NCBI RefSeq assembly: GCF_002075795.1
Contig: NZ_CP020472.1
Span: forward strand, 293,001 to 357,000
Length of the DNA stretch: 64,000 nt
Direction of reading: 5' to 3'
Origin: Shewanella japonica
GTDB lineage: Bacteria; Pseudomonadota; Gammaproteobacteria; Enterobacterales; Shewanellaceae
The notes under the pieces were generated by a model. It was not told the DNA's origin and ran no database searches. It saw only the letters and a list, made by a program, of their open reading frames with translations. Within the stretch, counting starts at the first letter, position 1. Each line of letters opens with the position of its first letter. Both the position numbers and the translations under genes were made by a program. This document shows positions 17,372 to 25,385 of the stretch, in pieces.

Positions 17372-18228
17372 TAGCCACGTTGCTCCTCAATCCAGCGTTC
17401 AAGCTCAATAAATGAAGGACGGTTTTCTGATTGAATCTGTTTGCGACCGGCATCAAGTGCGAGCATCGGAGGCTTGCCTTTAGCAAAGGCGGTGAGCGCC
17501 GCCGCAACACAACGCAGTTGTGCACTTTTACGATCGACTAAATGTTCAAGAGATTTCGATAATGGGTCAAAAAAGCAATAACAGGCGAAAATACCAATAA
17601 AGGTACCGACTAGCGCGGCAGCGACTTTGACACCAATCATGGTAATTGGACCGTCAATATTAGACATGGTAATGATAATGCCCATTACCGCGGCTAAGAT
17701 ACCAAACCCTGGCATGGCTTCAGCTATTTTGGCTAAAGCATGAGAAGGCCTAAGACTGTCGTCTTCAATCCGTTCAATCTCCTCAGCTAGCATATGTTCT
17801 AGATCGTGAGGTGACAGCTTACCAATCGACTGTAAGCGCAAGTTGTCAATGAGGAATTGCAGTACTTGAGGGTGTTCTAGCACTGCTGGGTACATTAAGA
17901 AAAGGGAACTTTCGTTGGGCTTATCGATATGTTCATCAAGAACTTTTAGCCCTTGAGATTGGATTTGGCTCATTAGCATACCCATTAAACCAAACAACTG
18001 CGGGTATAGCTCTGGATCTTCTTTTTCGGTTGAGAAAACAGATTTAACTTGCTCAACCATTTCATCGAGAACGGCGCGGGGAGAGGCGATAACTAATGCG
18101 CCTAAACCAGCGCCAAAGATAATTAGGATTTCAGCAGGTTGCCATAATGAGGTTAGGCTGCCCCCTGCCCATACATATCCACCAAATACTGAAAAAATAA
18201 TGATCGATATCCCAATTAACTTGCTCAT
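17371..18228 (-). CDS. lafT: Lateral flagellar stator protein LafT (MotA family)
   Basis: MotA-type inner-membrane stator subunit that forms the ion channel with LafU and pushes on FliG. The 285 residues show four transmembrane segments (about 1-22, 30-50, 165-187 and 198-220). The motif PGFGILAAVMGIIITMSNIDGP in TM3 contains the channel proline. A large cytoplasmic loop between TM2 and TM3 carries the charged residues that contact FliG. It follows lafS by 15 bp and overlaps lafU by 1 bp. This order (lafS-lafT-lafU) is the hallmark of lateral flagellar loci. Confidence 0.93.
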   Translation of the reverse strand: MSKLIGISIIIFSVFGGYVWAGGSLTSLWQPAEILIIFGAGLGALVIASPRAVLDEMVEQVKSVFSTEKEDPELYPQLFGLMGMLMSQIQSQGLKVLDEHIDKPNESSLFLMYPAVLEHPQVLQFLIDNLRLQSIGKLSPHDLEHMLAEEIERIEDDSLRPSHALAKIAEAMPGFGILAAVMGIIITMSNIDGPITMIGVKVAAALVGTFIGIFACYCFFDPLSKSLEHLVDRKSAQLRCVAAALTAFAKGKPPMLALDAGRKQIQSENRPSFIELERWIEEQRG

Positions 18229-18243
18229 ATTTCCTGCCTGGTA

Positions 18244-18966
18244 TTATCGCTCCCACTGTTGATATATTTGCTGAAGATTCGCAATAGCCTGTTTATGTAG
18301 TTGGCATATTCGTGTTTCAGTTAAACCAAGAGTCGCAGCGATTTCTTTTAAATTAAGTTCATGTTGATAGTAAAGCGACAGGATTACTTGCTCTCTTTTG
18401 TTTAATTTCGAAATTGCTTTAAATAATGTGTCTTTATTGGTTATTTGCTCAATAAAGCAACTCTTATCCTTAAAGTTAACCCCTTCGGTTAATAACTCAT
18501 CAAGACTCTTCATTGACTCTGATTGAGTCGCAAATAAGCGATCACGGTACTGTTCTTTATTGAGCCCTAAGGACTTAGCCACTTCGACATCAGTTGGTTC
18601 ACGGCCAAGTTCTCTGATGAGCTTTCTGACCGTGTCATTGAGTTCATGTGCTTGTTGTCTTACTGGACGAGGGCGCCAGTCTTGGCGGCGCAATTCATCT
18701 AAAATAGCGCCGCGGATCCGTTGCCCAGCAAAAGAAATAAACCCATTGTCATATTCACCCGGATAACGTCTTGCTGACTCAAGTAAAGCCATCATGCCTA
18801 TTTGTTCCATGTCCTCTATGGCCAAAGCTGCACCGCAATGGGTTCTAAGGTGAGAAACTGACTTCTTAACTAACGGCAAGTATTGCTGCATAACCTGCGC
18901 TTCAGATAAGCGGTGGACATGCTTCTCTTCAAAAGCTTCTTGATAAGCGAGTTGACCGGATTGCAT
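18244..18966 (-). CDS. lafS: Lateral flagellar sigma factor LafS (sigma28/FliA family)
   Basis: Flagellar sigma28 that directs RNA polymerase to late lateral genes (filament, motor). The 240 residues contain region 2 (LPLVKKSVSHLRTHCGAALAIEDMEQIGMMALLESARRY), region 3 (RGAILDELRRQDWRPRPVRQ) and region 4 (LNKREQVILSLYYQHELNLKEIAATLGLTETRICQLHKQA). It is expected to be held inactive by the FlgM encoded at 36549 until the hook is finished. It sits between fliL and lafT in the late operon, as in Vibrio and Aeromonas lateral systems. Confidence 0.95.
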   Translation of the reverse strand: MQSGQLAYQEAFEEKHVHRLSEAQVMQQYLPLVKKSVSHLRTHCGAALAIEDMEQIGMMALLESARRYPGEYDNGFISFAGQRIRGAILDELRRQDWRPRPVRQQAHELNDTVRKLIRELGREPTDVEVAKSLGLNKEQYRDRLFATQSESMKSLDELLTEGVNFKDKSCFIEQITNKDTLFKAISKLNKREQVILSLYYQHELNLKEIAATLGLTETRICQLHKQAIANLQQIYQQWER

Positions 18967-18979
18967 ATGACAGCCCCTT

Positions 18980-19438
18980 TTATTGAATAACCATTCTGGT
19001 AAATAAAACGTCGTCTAATTCAATGGAAAAATTGTTTTCAGTTAGCACCGTTGCCAATAACACTTGCGCTTCGGTTTGCAGTAATTCCAGTTGGTGGCTG
19101 GCATGAAGTTCTTCATATTCTTTTTGGGAAAACATTTTCATCAATGCATTTTTGATCAGTGGATCAGCATCTCGAATGATGTTGGCAGCATCATCAGATC
19201 GGCTTTTTAATGCCATCTCTAATAACAAATAGTGCGAGGTGTCTTTACCCGGCACCGAGAATATGAATTTTTCGAGCGGGTAAAATTGCGCCACCTTAGG
19301 CGCGGGTTCAAAGGCGGTGAAAGGCTCGCCGAACAACTCTGGTGACTTCCAACCTACCCAGAATATCCCTGCAGACCAGGCAAGAAATACCATAGTTAAT
19401 CCGCTTAATTTCCCGATTTTTTTGCTACCTATAGCCAT
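18980..19438 (-). CDS. fliL: Flagellar basal-body protein FliL (LafF)
   Basis: A single-pass inner-membrane protein that surrounds and supports the stators. The 152 residues have a short basic N-tail, one transmembrane helix (LSGLTMVFLAWSAGIFWVGW) and a periplasmic domain ending in the typical FliL phrase IELDDVLFTRMVIQ. It lies between fliK and lafS with 15- and 13-bp gaps. In lateral nomenclature this position is lafF. Confidence 0.85.
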   Translation of the reverse strand: MAIGSKKIGKLSGLTMVFLAWSAGIFWVGWKSPELFGEPFTAFEPAPKVAQFYPLEKFIFSVPGKDTSHYLLLEMALKSRSDDAANIIRDADPLIKNALMKMFSQKEYEELHASHQLELLQTEAQVLLATVLTENNFSIELDDVLFTRMVIQ

Positions 19439-19453
19439 TGTGTTTTTCCTTTG

Positions 19454-20608
19454 TTAAGCGAGTAAATCAACTTGTTCAGGCTTTAATGAGTCTGATTGAG
19501 TGAGTGAGCTAACGTCTTGTTGCTCATGTTGTTGATTCGCTTCTTCTGAAATGAATTGCTGCGCTATTGCGTCACGCGATGTGTGTTGCTGCTCTGATGA
19601 GGTGTCCGACATTTCAAAATCAATTTGACCACCATGTTCCATTTCTAAATCATGACGCAGTCTCTCTAACCCCATTTGTAGGGCATCACGTACGCTATTG
19701 TTGGCTGCGTGCATTTGAATATGTAGCCGATCACCATCAAGGCGAATATTGAGCTCTACTTTGCCAAGTTCAGGTGGGTCTAAACGCAATTCAGCAGATT
19801 TAATTTGCTGATCAATTTGAAACCTGAGCTGATCTCGAAGCGGAGATAGCAGCTCGTTTGACTGCTGTAACATGGGCGCAGATTGAGACACTGAAACAGG
19901 GCCCCACTGGCTCGTTGCTTGTGTTTTAGCTGCGGTTTGACTGAGTTGGTTAATGACTTGGTTAATATTATCTAACTCTGTGCTTACCCCGTCAGTCACT
20001 GGCGGTGTTATTGCCGCTGCTGGAGCCATATTGAGGTGCATTTCCATCGCAGGCTGCATGCTTTGTGGTGCCAAGGAGGTTGTTACCGATGTCGGCTGTT
20101 GACCATTGGGCAAGCCAGAGGCTAATTGATTAACCTGGGCTTGTGATGGCGCTGACGACTGGCTAACTTGCTGGTTTAGTAAAGCTAAAAAGTCACGTAA
20201 TTCAGGGCTAATTGATGATGGAGAATTCGCGCTATTTTGCATTAACGAAAGTTCGCTTAAGACTGACTTTACTTGCTCTGAAGCCAGAGATAATGCCACT
20301 GGATTTTTACTATCAAATTCATTTGTTAATGCCGATAACGCCCCTGCAAGATAGGGGGTTTGCTTTATCTCACTGATAAAGTGGGCAGGGATGTGGCTTA
20401 TCGCACTATTTTGTACAGTCACATTTTCTTGAGGCAATGTGACGACGTTTTTATCTGGTGAGACAAGGGATGATGGCAAGGGCATAACAAATCCCATATC
20501 GCCTTGAGATTCATGCTCAAAATCTGATTGTGTCTCACTTGAAATGCTAAAAGGTTGCGATGACGAATGACTCGCCATCGCAGATAAATTGGACACATTA
20601 GTTATCAT
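19454..20608 (-). CDS. fliK: Flagellar hook-length control protein FliK (LafE)
   Basis: Measures hook length and triggers the export switch at FlhB. The N-terminal two-thirds is Gln/Ser/Pro-rich and poorly conserved, as usual. The C-terminal core is clear: RFQIDQQIKSAELRLDPPEL, then GKVELNIRLDGDRLHIQMHA (the LRLDPPELGKVEV signature), then VRDALQMGLERLRHDLE. ATG at 20608 is preferred over GTG at 20617 because GGTG lies 8 bases before the ATG. It overlaps the FliT-like gene by 11 bp. About 384 residues is a normal length. Confidence 0.88.
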   Translation of the reverse strand: MITNVSNLSAMASHSSSQPFSISSETQSDFEHESQGDMGFVMPLPSSLVSPDKNVVTLPQENVTVQNSAISHIPAHFISEIKQTPYLAGALSALTNEFDSKNPVALSLASEQVKSVLSELSLMQNSANSPSSISPELRDFLALLNQQVSQSSAPSQAQVNQLASGLPNGQQPTSVTTSLAPQSMQPAMEMHLNMAPAAAITPPVTDGVSTELDNINQVINQLSQTAAKTQATSQWGPVSVSQSAPMLQQSNELLSPLRDQLRFQIDQQIKSAELRLDPPELGKVELNIRLDGDRLHIQMHAANNSVRDALQMGLERLRHDLEMEHGGQIDFEMSDTSSEQQHTSRDAIAQQFISEEANQQHEQQDVSSLTQSDSLKPEQVDLLA

Positions 20609-20924
20609 AAATTTCACCGCAAAGACTGGTTAGCTTATAAGCTGAGATACCGTCTTTTGTTGCTTGGAACTGCTTCATCTCTTTATTCAGCAAGTCTTTT
20701 TCTGCTGTAGCCTGAGCAATCACCAATTGATGGGTTTTTGAAAGGGATTGGCGAGCCAATAATTGCTGCTGAGTTTTGGGCTTACCCTTAACGGTAAGCG
20801 CCATCATCATTAGCTCATTAACTTTTTCTACCTTCTTCCAGTCTTTTGCTTTGGCATATTTAATCAGTGCAGCTTCAAATTGCTGCCACTGATTAGTTGA
20901 GGTTGGCCCAGCCGGCTCTGACAT
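20598..20924 (-). CDS. fliT: FliT-like flagellar export chaperone (LafD)
   Basis: A small (108 residues), helical, cytoplasmic protein lying between fliS and fliK, the position of FliT/LafD, the chaperone for the filament cap FliD. The sequence (WQQFEAALIKYAKAKDWKKVEKVNELMMMAL ... QLVIAQATAEKDLLNKEMKQFQATKDGISAY) has the long alpha-helical pattern of the family. FliT proteins are very divergent, so the call rests mainly on position and size. It overlaps fliS by 32 bp and fliK by 11 bp; AAGG lies 9 bases before its ATG. Confidence 0.7.
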   Translation of the reverse strand: MSEPAGPTSTNQWQQFEAALIKYAKAKDWKKVEKVNELMMMALTVKGKPKTQQQLLARQSLSKTHQLVIAQATAEKDLLNKEMKQFQATKDGISAYKLTSLCGEIYDN

Positions 20925-21273
20925 CTGTAATTACCTTAATGACGGGGGTAAGCTCAGTGACGCTGTTTTCAACACTAGCGGTCACTAATTGACGACTGCA
21001 GTAGTCGTAGAGGCGGTTTAGTGTGATGGCGACTTCACCACCATTCTCTAAATCCAACATCGAATCCAAACCATGAACAATGTTGAGACACTTATTGACA
21101 CTTTTCCCTTTATCTTCATAGCTTTGTCGCTCCATGTATCCACTGGTACGCTCAATTTCTTCCAGTAAACCGTCCAACAACATACGCACCATTTCATGGG
21201 GATTAGCTGAGGCGACTCTGGCGTCTAGTGCGGTTTGCTTGTAAGCATTAAAAGGATCGTATTCGTTCAACAT
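20893..21273 (-). CDS. fliS: Flagellin export chaperone FliS (LafC)
   Basis: Binds the C-terminus of flagellin in the cytoplasm and prevents premature polymerisation. The 126-residue protein has the FliS pattern: NEYDPFNAYKQTALDARVASANPHEMVRMLLDGLLEEIER near the start, then INHGL-like NIVHGLDSMLDLENGGEVAITLNRLYDYCSRQL. It follows fliD by 16 bp. It should serve the lateral flagellin encoded at 24325. Confidence 0.93.
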   Translation of the reverse strand: MLNEYDPFNAYKQTALDARVASANPHEMVRMLLDGLLEEIERTSGYMERQSYEDKGKSVNKCLNIVHGLDSMLDLENGGEVAITLNRLYDYCSRQLVTASVENSVTELTPVIKVITDVRAGWANLN

Positions 21274-21289
21274 TGTTCATTTTTCCTAA

Positions 21290-22648
21290 TTAAAATAGGC
21301 CACTAGCCGTATTTAACTTGTTAATGGTGTTTTCCATTGCAGTAAACTGAGTGAGTAAAATTTGGTAGCGTTGACTCATGTGGTTGTCATGACGAGACAT
21401 GTTGTCTTCGATTTGTTCCACTTGAGAATCAAGGTTTTTCTGCTTTAAATCGATGTAGCCATTGTTTTTAGTGAATGGGTCGATGATTGAATTGATACGA
21501 TCAATGTAACCACCGTCAGCGGTAAACATTTCCTTGATCGCCTCTGAGTCACTGCTAATGGTTTGAGAGAGCTTTTCATCGTCGACAGACAGCTTGCCAT
21601 CACGACCCATTTCGATGCCGATATCAGAGAGGCGCATGCCATTGGGGGCTTCATCGAAAATGGCATTACGAACACTGTTCTGCAGCATACGCAGGCTTGA
21701 ATCGCCTTTTAAAATACCGATCTGATCTTCGCCGACTGATGAGTTTTCATCATCATCATCGTCTTCATCGTCATCATCTTTGTCTTTGTCGCCATTAATA
21801 TCATCTAAAACCGAGCTCCCCATTGAGCGGGTGAGTTGGTTTAGTTGCGTCATTAATTCATTGAAAGAATCAACAAAATCATTAACGGCTTTTTCGGTGC
21901 CTTCGGTATCGTTACCAATGGTAATCGTGGCGCTTTCACCGACGTTATGGGCTTTTTTCAGCTCGATATTGACGCCATCAATGACGTTATCGAGGTAATT
22001 GCTGCTACTGGTGATATCAATGCCATTAAGGGTAAACTCGGCATCTTGGGCTTTAATTCTTTCTTGAGTGCCCCAGTCTGTGCCATTCATCTCCATGGTG
22101 ACTGTGCAGTCTTTTCCGGTTTCATCCGATGTCAGCATCAATTCAACTTGACCACCTGTTCTGACTAAAGAAGCTGTGACACCAGGGTTGTCAGGATGCT
22201 TGTTGATTGCATCACGTAAGTCACTTACCGTTGCGTTACCTGAAGCGTTAAGCTCGGCCATATCAATGTCGATGCTATTGCCACCGACATCGATGCTGAC
22301 CACACCAGTGGTTGGTAGAATTTCATCTTCACTTGTGAAGGATTTAGTGATTTGATGCGCTTGAGCCAGTTGCTTAACATATAAATCGTAAACGCCAGCA
22401 GGTGCATCACTGTCTACTGTGATGGTGGCACTGTCATCGCTAATTTCAGACGTTTTACCTTCGAAGGCATCACCGTTTAAGTTTTCCAGATTACTGGTCA
22501 TCTTGTTTAAGGTGCGTTCTAAAATTTTATAAGCATCAATTTGTGCTTTGCTGTTATCTAAGTTGTTTTTAAATAAAGCATCTTTACTCATTCGTTCTGC
22601 AGCAACTAATTGCTCGGCAAATGAGGCGGCACTCATACCTGAAATCAT
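21290..22648 (-). CDS. fliD: Flagellar filament cap protein FliD (LafB) with acidic insert
   Basis: Caps the filament tip and inserts flagellin subunits. The 452 residues contain the FliD N-domain (AASFAEQLVAAERMSKDALFKNNLDNSKAQIDAYKILERTL), central beta domains (YDLYVKQLAQAHQITKSFTS, FTLNGIDITSSSNYLDNVIDGVNIELKKA) and the C-terminal coiled coil (DSQVEQIEDNMSRHDNHMSQRYQILLTQFTAMENTINKL). An unusual stretch of nearly pure Asp/Glu lies at about residues 285-307, encoded by GAT-type trinucleotide repeats. It begins with DINGDKDKD, which resembles a calcium-binding loop. It heads the operon fliD-S-T-K-L-lafSTU-PilZ, with AGGAG 5 bases before ATG and a sigma54-type promoter just upstream. Confidence 0.94.
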   Translation of the reverse strand: MISGMSAASFAEQLVAAERMSKDALFKNNLDNSKAQIDAYKILERTLNKMTSNLENLNGDAFEGKTSEISDDSATITVDSDAPAGVYDLYVKQLAQAHQITKSFTSEDEILPTTGVVSIDVGGNSIDIDMAELNASGNATVSDLRDAINKHPDNPGVTASLVRTGGQVELMLTSDETGKDCTVTMEMNGTDWGTQERIKAQDAEFTLNGIDITSSSNYLDNVIDGVNIELKKAHNVGESATITIGNDTEGTEKAVNDFVDSFNELMTQLNQLTRSMGSSVLDDINGDKDKDDDDEDDDDDENSSVGEDQIGILKGDSSLRMLQNSVRNAIFDEAPNGMRLSDIGIEMGRDGKLSVDDEKLSQTISSDSEAIKEMFTADGGYIDRINSIIDPFTKNNGYIDLKQKNLDSQVEQIEDNMSRHDNHMSQRYQILLTQFTAMENTINKLNTASGLF

Positions 22649-23039
22649 GGCAACTCCTATTGGCTAACTAGCTTAAATGGCAATCTTTATGCCAATGACT
22701 AAGCTGTTGTTTGGTAATCTTTTATTGTTTGCTTGTCGGCTAGGTGACTTCCGTTTTATTGAGCCGGGTGGAAGCTGGGCTTCCGTTAGTTTGTCTATTA
22801 TTTACAATTATGTTTAACAGTGGTTCAAAGCGACCATAAATCGTTGCAACTGAATTTAAGTTACTGATTATTATCGTTGATAGTAAACTGCAGACTGCAA
22901 CTTATGCTGGGAGGGCGTTAAAGATAAAAAAGAAGTTGAATTGTAAGAGTTCTTTTAAATAGGTTGCTGAAGATACTTCACTTATCCCTACTCATGGTCG
23001 CCTTTTCATATATAGATCCGTTTTAAAAGGCTAACAATC
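22649..23039. other. Divergent regulatory gap between fliD and fliB
   Basis: These 391 bp contain the sigma54 element for fliD at 22679-22694 and a short perfect inverted repeat GGAAGC-TGG-GCTTCC at 22770-22784, which may be an operator or small hairpin. AAAAGG precedes the fliB GTG start. No ORF is seen. Confidence 0.5.
22679..22694 (-). promoter_or_regulatory. sigma54 (-24/-12) promoter of the fliD-lafU operon
   Basis: On the minus strand the bases read TGGCATAAAGATTGCC, with GG and GC 10 bases apart and a TTGC -12 half that matches the consensus TGGCAC-N5-TTGCA closely. It lies 31-46 bp upstream of the fliD ATG, leaving a leader of roughly 20 bases. The element is itself nearly palindromic (TTGGCA ... 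TGCCA). LafK is the obvious activator candidate. Confidence 0.75.
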
Positions 23040-24224
23040 GTGAAACAATCCATAGTTAAACCCAATTTTGTCAAAAACTTTAATTGCATTGGAGCGAGTT
23101 GCGAAGACAGCTGCTGCTTTGGTTGGAATATTCAGATAAACAAAGCAAATTACAAAAAAGTGATTAAACATCCAGAGTTAAAAGACTTAGCTGTTGTGGC
23201 GCTGAAGAAAGTCAAAAAAAGTGAGCATCATTGGGCGCAAGCAATTTTAGATAAACAAGGCGGGTGCCAATTTCTTGATGAAAATAGCTTATGCCAAATA
23301 CATGCAAAAGCGGGTGAGCAGTACTTGAGTACAACCTGCCAAACATATCCTAGATTGAGTCGAGGTTGCGATGGTAACCGTTATGAAAGTCTTACTTTAT
23401 CTTGTCCTGAAGCTGTACGTATGGTGCTGTTTAAGGATGATGCGTTTATATTTGAAACAACAACATACCAAAGTAAGCAGTTGACTAAAGCGACCCCGTT
23501 GTGGGCTCGTATTACGTACGACTGCAGCCTACAATTGTTGCTCAAACCTGGAATGCCACTTGAGTTAAGTTTACTTGCTATCGGCGTTCTGATGAATACG
23601 GCTGAATCAGCAATGAAGCATCAAGCTCCAAGTGAAAATATTGAAAATATGTACCATCAATTGGATGCTTTGTCGGACTCTGGCGCTCTTAAACAGCATT
23701 TCGATGGCTTTGATAGTGATAATAAGCAGCATAAATTACATGCGTTTAGTTCCATTCATCTATGGCTGAATACCAATAGCGTAAGGCGTGGTCGAGAGCG
23801 GTTCGAACAAATCAACCTTGCTATTAAAAGCTTAGCTGATGAAGAAAAGCGGTTCTGTTTTGATAAAATTGATGGTATTTGGCAGCAACAAGTTTTACCT
23901 CTTTTGGCACAGTATCCGACATTATTTCAACGCTATGGTTTTTATTATCTTTATCAAATGAACTTTCCGGTTATTGATAAGCTTTCGCCTTCTGAAGCGT
24001 ATCGATTGATGATGGCTGACTTTTTTATGCTTAGAATTTACTTAACTGCGATGGTGAATTATCGAGGTGAACTTACAGAAGCTGATTTAGTGATGTGTTT
24101 TCAGGTGTACCATACTCAACGCCAGCATAAGCAAAATTTTAGTCGGTACATTATTAACTTATTGAATGAGTGTGGTTTTGTAGATGTTCCCTCTATAGTT
24201 TCATTATTAGCTGCTCAGAAATAA
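23040..24224 (+). CDS. fliB: Flagellin lysine-N-methylase FliB
   Basis: The FliB family adds methyl groups to surface lysines of flagellin. The 394-residue protein shows the conserved cysteine-rich N-terminal half: CIGASCEDSCCFGW (Cys16, 21, 25, 26), GGCQFLDENSLCQIH, TTCQTYPRLSRGC and LSCPEAV. These cysteines are proposed to bind an iron-sulfur cluster. The C-terminal half is helical. The start is GTG, with AAAAGG about 9 bases upstream. It stands on the opposite strand between lafA and fliD, directly downstream of and converging with the flagellin gene, so its substrate is very probably the lateral flagellin. An operon is unlikely; it ends in a shared bidirectional terminator. Confidence 0.88.
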   Translation: MKQSIVKPNFVKNFNCIGASCEDSCCFGWNIQINKANYKKVIKHPELKDLAVVALKKVKKSEHHWAQAILDKQGGCQFLDENSLCQIHAKAGEQYLSTTCQTYPRLSRGCDGNRYESLTLSCPEAVRMVLFKDDAFIFETTTYQSKQLTKATPLWARITYDCSLQLLLKPGMPLELSLLAIGVLMNTAESAMKHQAPSENIENMYHQLDALSDSGALKQHFDGFDSDNKQHKLHAFSSIHLWLNTNSVRRGRERFEQINLAIKSLADEEKRFCFDKIDGIWQQQVLPLLAQYPTLFQRYGFYYLYQMNFPVIDKLSPSEAYRLMMADFFMLRIYLTAMVNYRGELTEADLVMCFQVYHTQRQHKQNFSRYIINLLNECGFVDVPSIVSLLAAQK

Positions 24225-24285
24225 TTGAGGGTATTTTTAAATGTAAGGTTTGATATTAATTAAATCAGCAAAACAATAAAAACAC

Positions 24286-24312
24286 AAAAGGGCCATTTGG
24301 CCCTTTTAGTGT
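24286..24312. terminator. Bidirectional terminator between fliB and lafA
   Basis: AAAAGGGCC and GGCCCTTTT form a stem around ATTT, with A and T runs on both sides, so it can stop transcription of both converging genes. Confidence 0.88.
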
Positions 24313-24324
24313 CATTGGGTTTGA

Positions 24325-25131
24325 TTAGCGTAATAGACCCATAACTAACCCAGTGTTTTGGTTAGCGTTCGAAAGTACAGTAGTACCTGCTTGAACTAAT
24401 AACTGGTTTTTAGTCATGTTAGCTGATTCAACTGCGAAATCTGCATCCATGATTCGGCCTGCTGCAGCTTTAGTGTTTTCAGTAACGTTAGTTAGGTTTG
24501 AATCCGTGTGACCTAAACGATTAATGTTAGCACCTAATGTTGAGTGCTCTACACCTACTGCATCGATAAACTTATCAACTTCAGTGATTGCTTTAGTTGC
24601 TCCACCTGCGGCAGAGATATCCTCAGTCACACCTGCTAGATTAGCTTTATCTACTTTTACATCTAAGGTTTCAGCTGCACCAGCACCAATTTGGAAAGTA
24701 ACACCAGCAGTCAGTGAGTCAAATAGTTTATTGCCAGAGTACTCTGTATTATCAACAATTCGAGTTATTTCTTTAGTAAGCTCTTGGAATTCGTCGTTCA
24801 ATGCTTTTAGATCTGTTGCAGAGTTCACGCCGTTAGCTGCTTGCGTAGCAAGCTCTTTTTGACGCATTGCAATTGTAGAAAGTTCTTCAAGCGCACCATC
24901 AGCAGTTTGTAGCATAGAGCTTGCATCATTCACGTTACGGCTAGCTTGCTCCATACCTGTTACGTTTGCATTTAAGCGAGTTGCAATTTGTAGACCTGCA
25001 GCATCATCAGCAGAGCTGTTGATACGAAGACCTGTTGATAAACGCTCCATAGCGTTAGTCATTAGATCGTTACTTTTAGTCACTGAGTTTTGAGCGATGT
25101 TTGAAGCATGATTAGTATGAACAGATAACAT
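24325..25131 (-). CDS. lafA: Lateral flagellin LafA
   Basis: Filament subunit of the lateral flagellum. The 268 residues comprise only the conserved D0/D1 ends plus a very small middle. The N-terminal part contains LSTGLRINSSADDAAGLQIA and VNDASSMLQTADGALEELSTIAMRQKELATQAANG. The C-terminal part contains LGANINRLGHTDSNLTNV, KNQLLVQAGTTVLSNANQN and the terminal VMGLLR. There is no signal peptide, as expected for type III export. It is a single-gene unit with a 250-bp upstream region holding a candidate sigma28 promoter. FliB-type methylation of its lysines is likely. Confidence 0.95.
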   Translation of the reverse strand: MLSVHTNHASNIAQNSVTKSNDLMTNAMERLSTGLRINSSADDAAGLQIATRLNANVTGMEQASRNVNDASSMLQTADGALEELSTIAMRQKELATQAANGVNSATDLKALNDEFQELTKEITRIVDNTEYSGNKLFDSLTAGVTFQIGAGAAETLDVKVDKANLAGVTEDISAAGGATKAITEVDKFIDAVGVEHSTLGANINRLGHTDSNLTNVTENTKAAAGRIMDADFAVESANMTKNQLLVQAGTTVLSNANQNTGLVMGLLR

Positions 25132-25198
25132 AATGTTTTCCTATAGTTTAAAGTTTTGGTCTCACAATTAATTAAAACGACACAGGAAAACGAAACTG

Positions 25199-25223
25199 AA
25201 TCGGAGTGATAAAAAAAATACTA
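25199..25223 (-). promoter_or_regulatory. Candidate sigma28 promoter of lafA
   Basis: On the minus strand TAGT and CCGATT are separated by 15 bases, the sigma28 spacing (consensus TAAA-N15-GCCGATAA). The -10 half is good and the -35 half weak. It would start RNA about 55-60 bases before the flagellin ATG. It fits control by LafS. Confidence 0.4.
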
Positions 25224-25385
25224 AAATTTTGTTCAAATGAGGGAGTAAAACAGAATCTTGTAGCTTGGTATAAACCCCAAAGCCCATCAAATACAGGGCG
25301 TGAGGGATGTGTGTTGAGACTCGAAGTGAATTACAACAAGGGACTTTTCACGAATAAAATCTCATTATCGTGAGAAACAATGTAT

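Noticed and set aside
21735-21796. Triplet repeats read as a possible CRISPR or tandem-repeat array
   Set aside because: They are a continuous in-frame Asp/Glu-coding tract within fliD without spacers.
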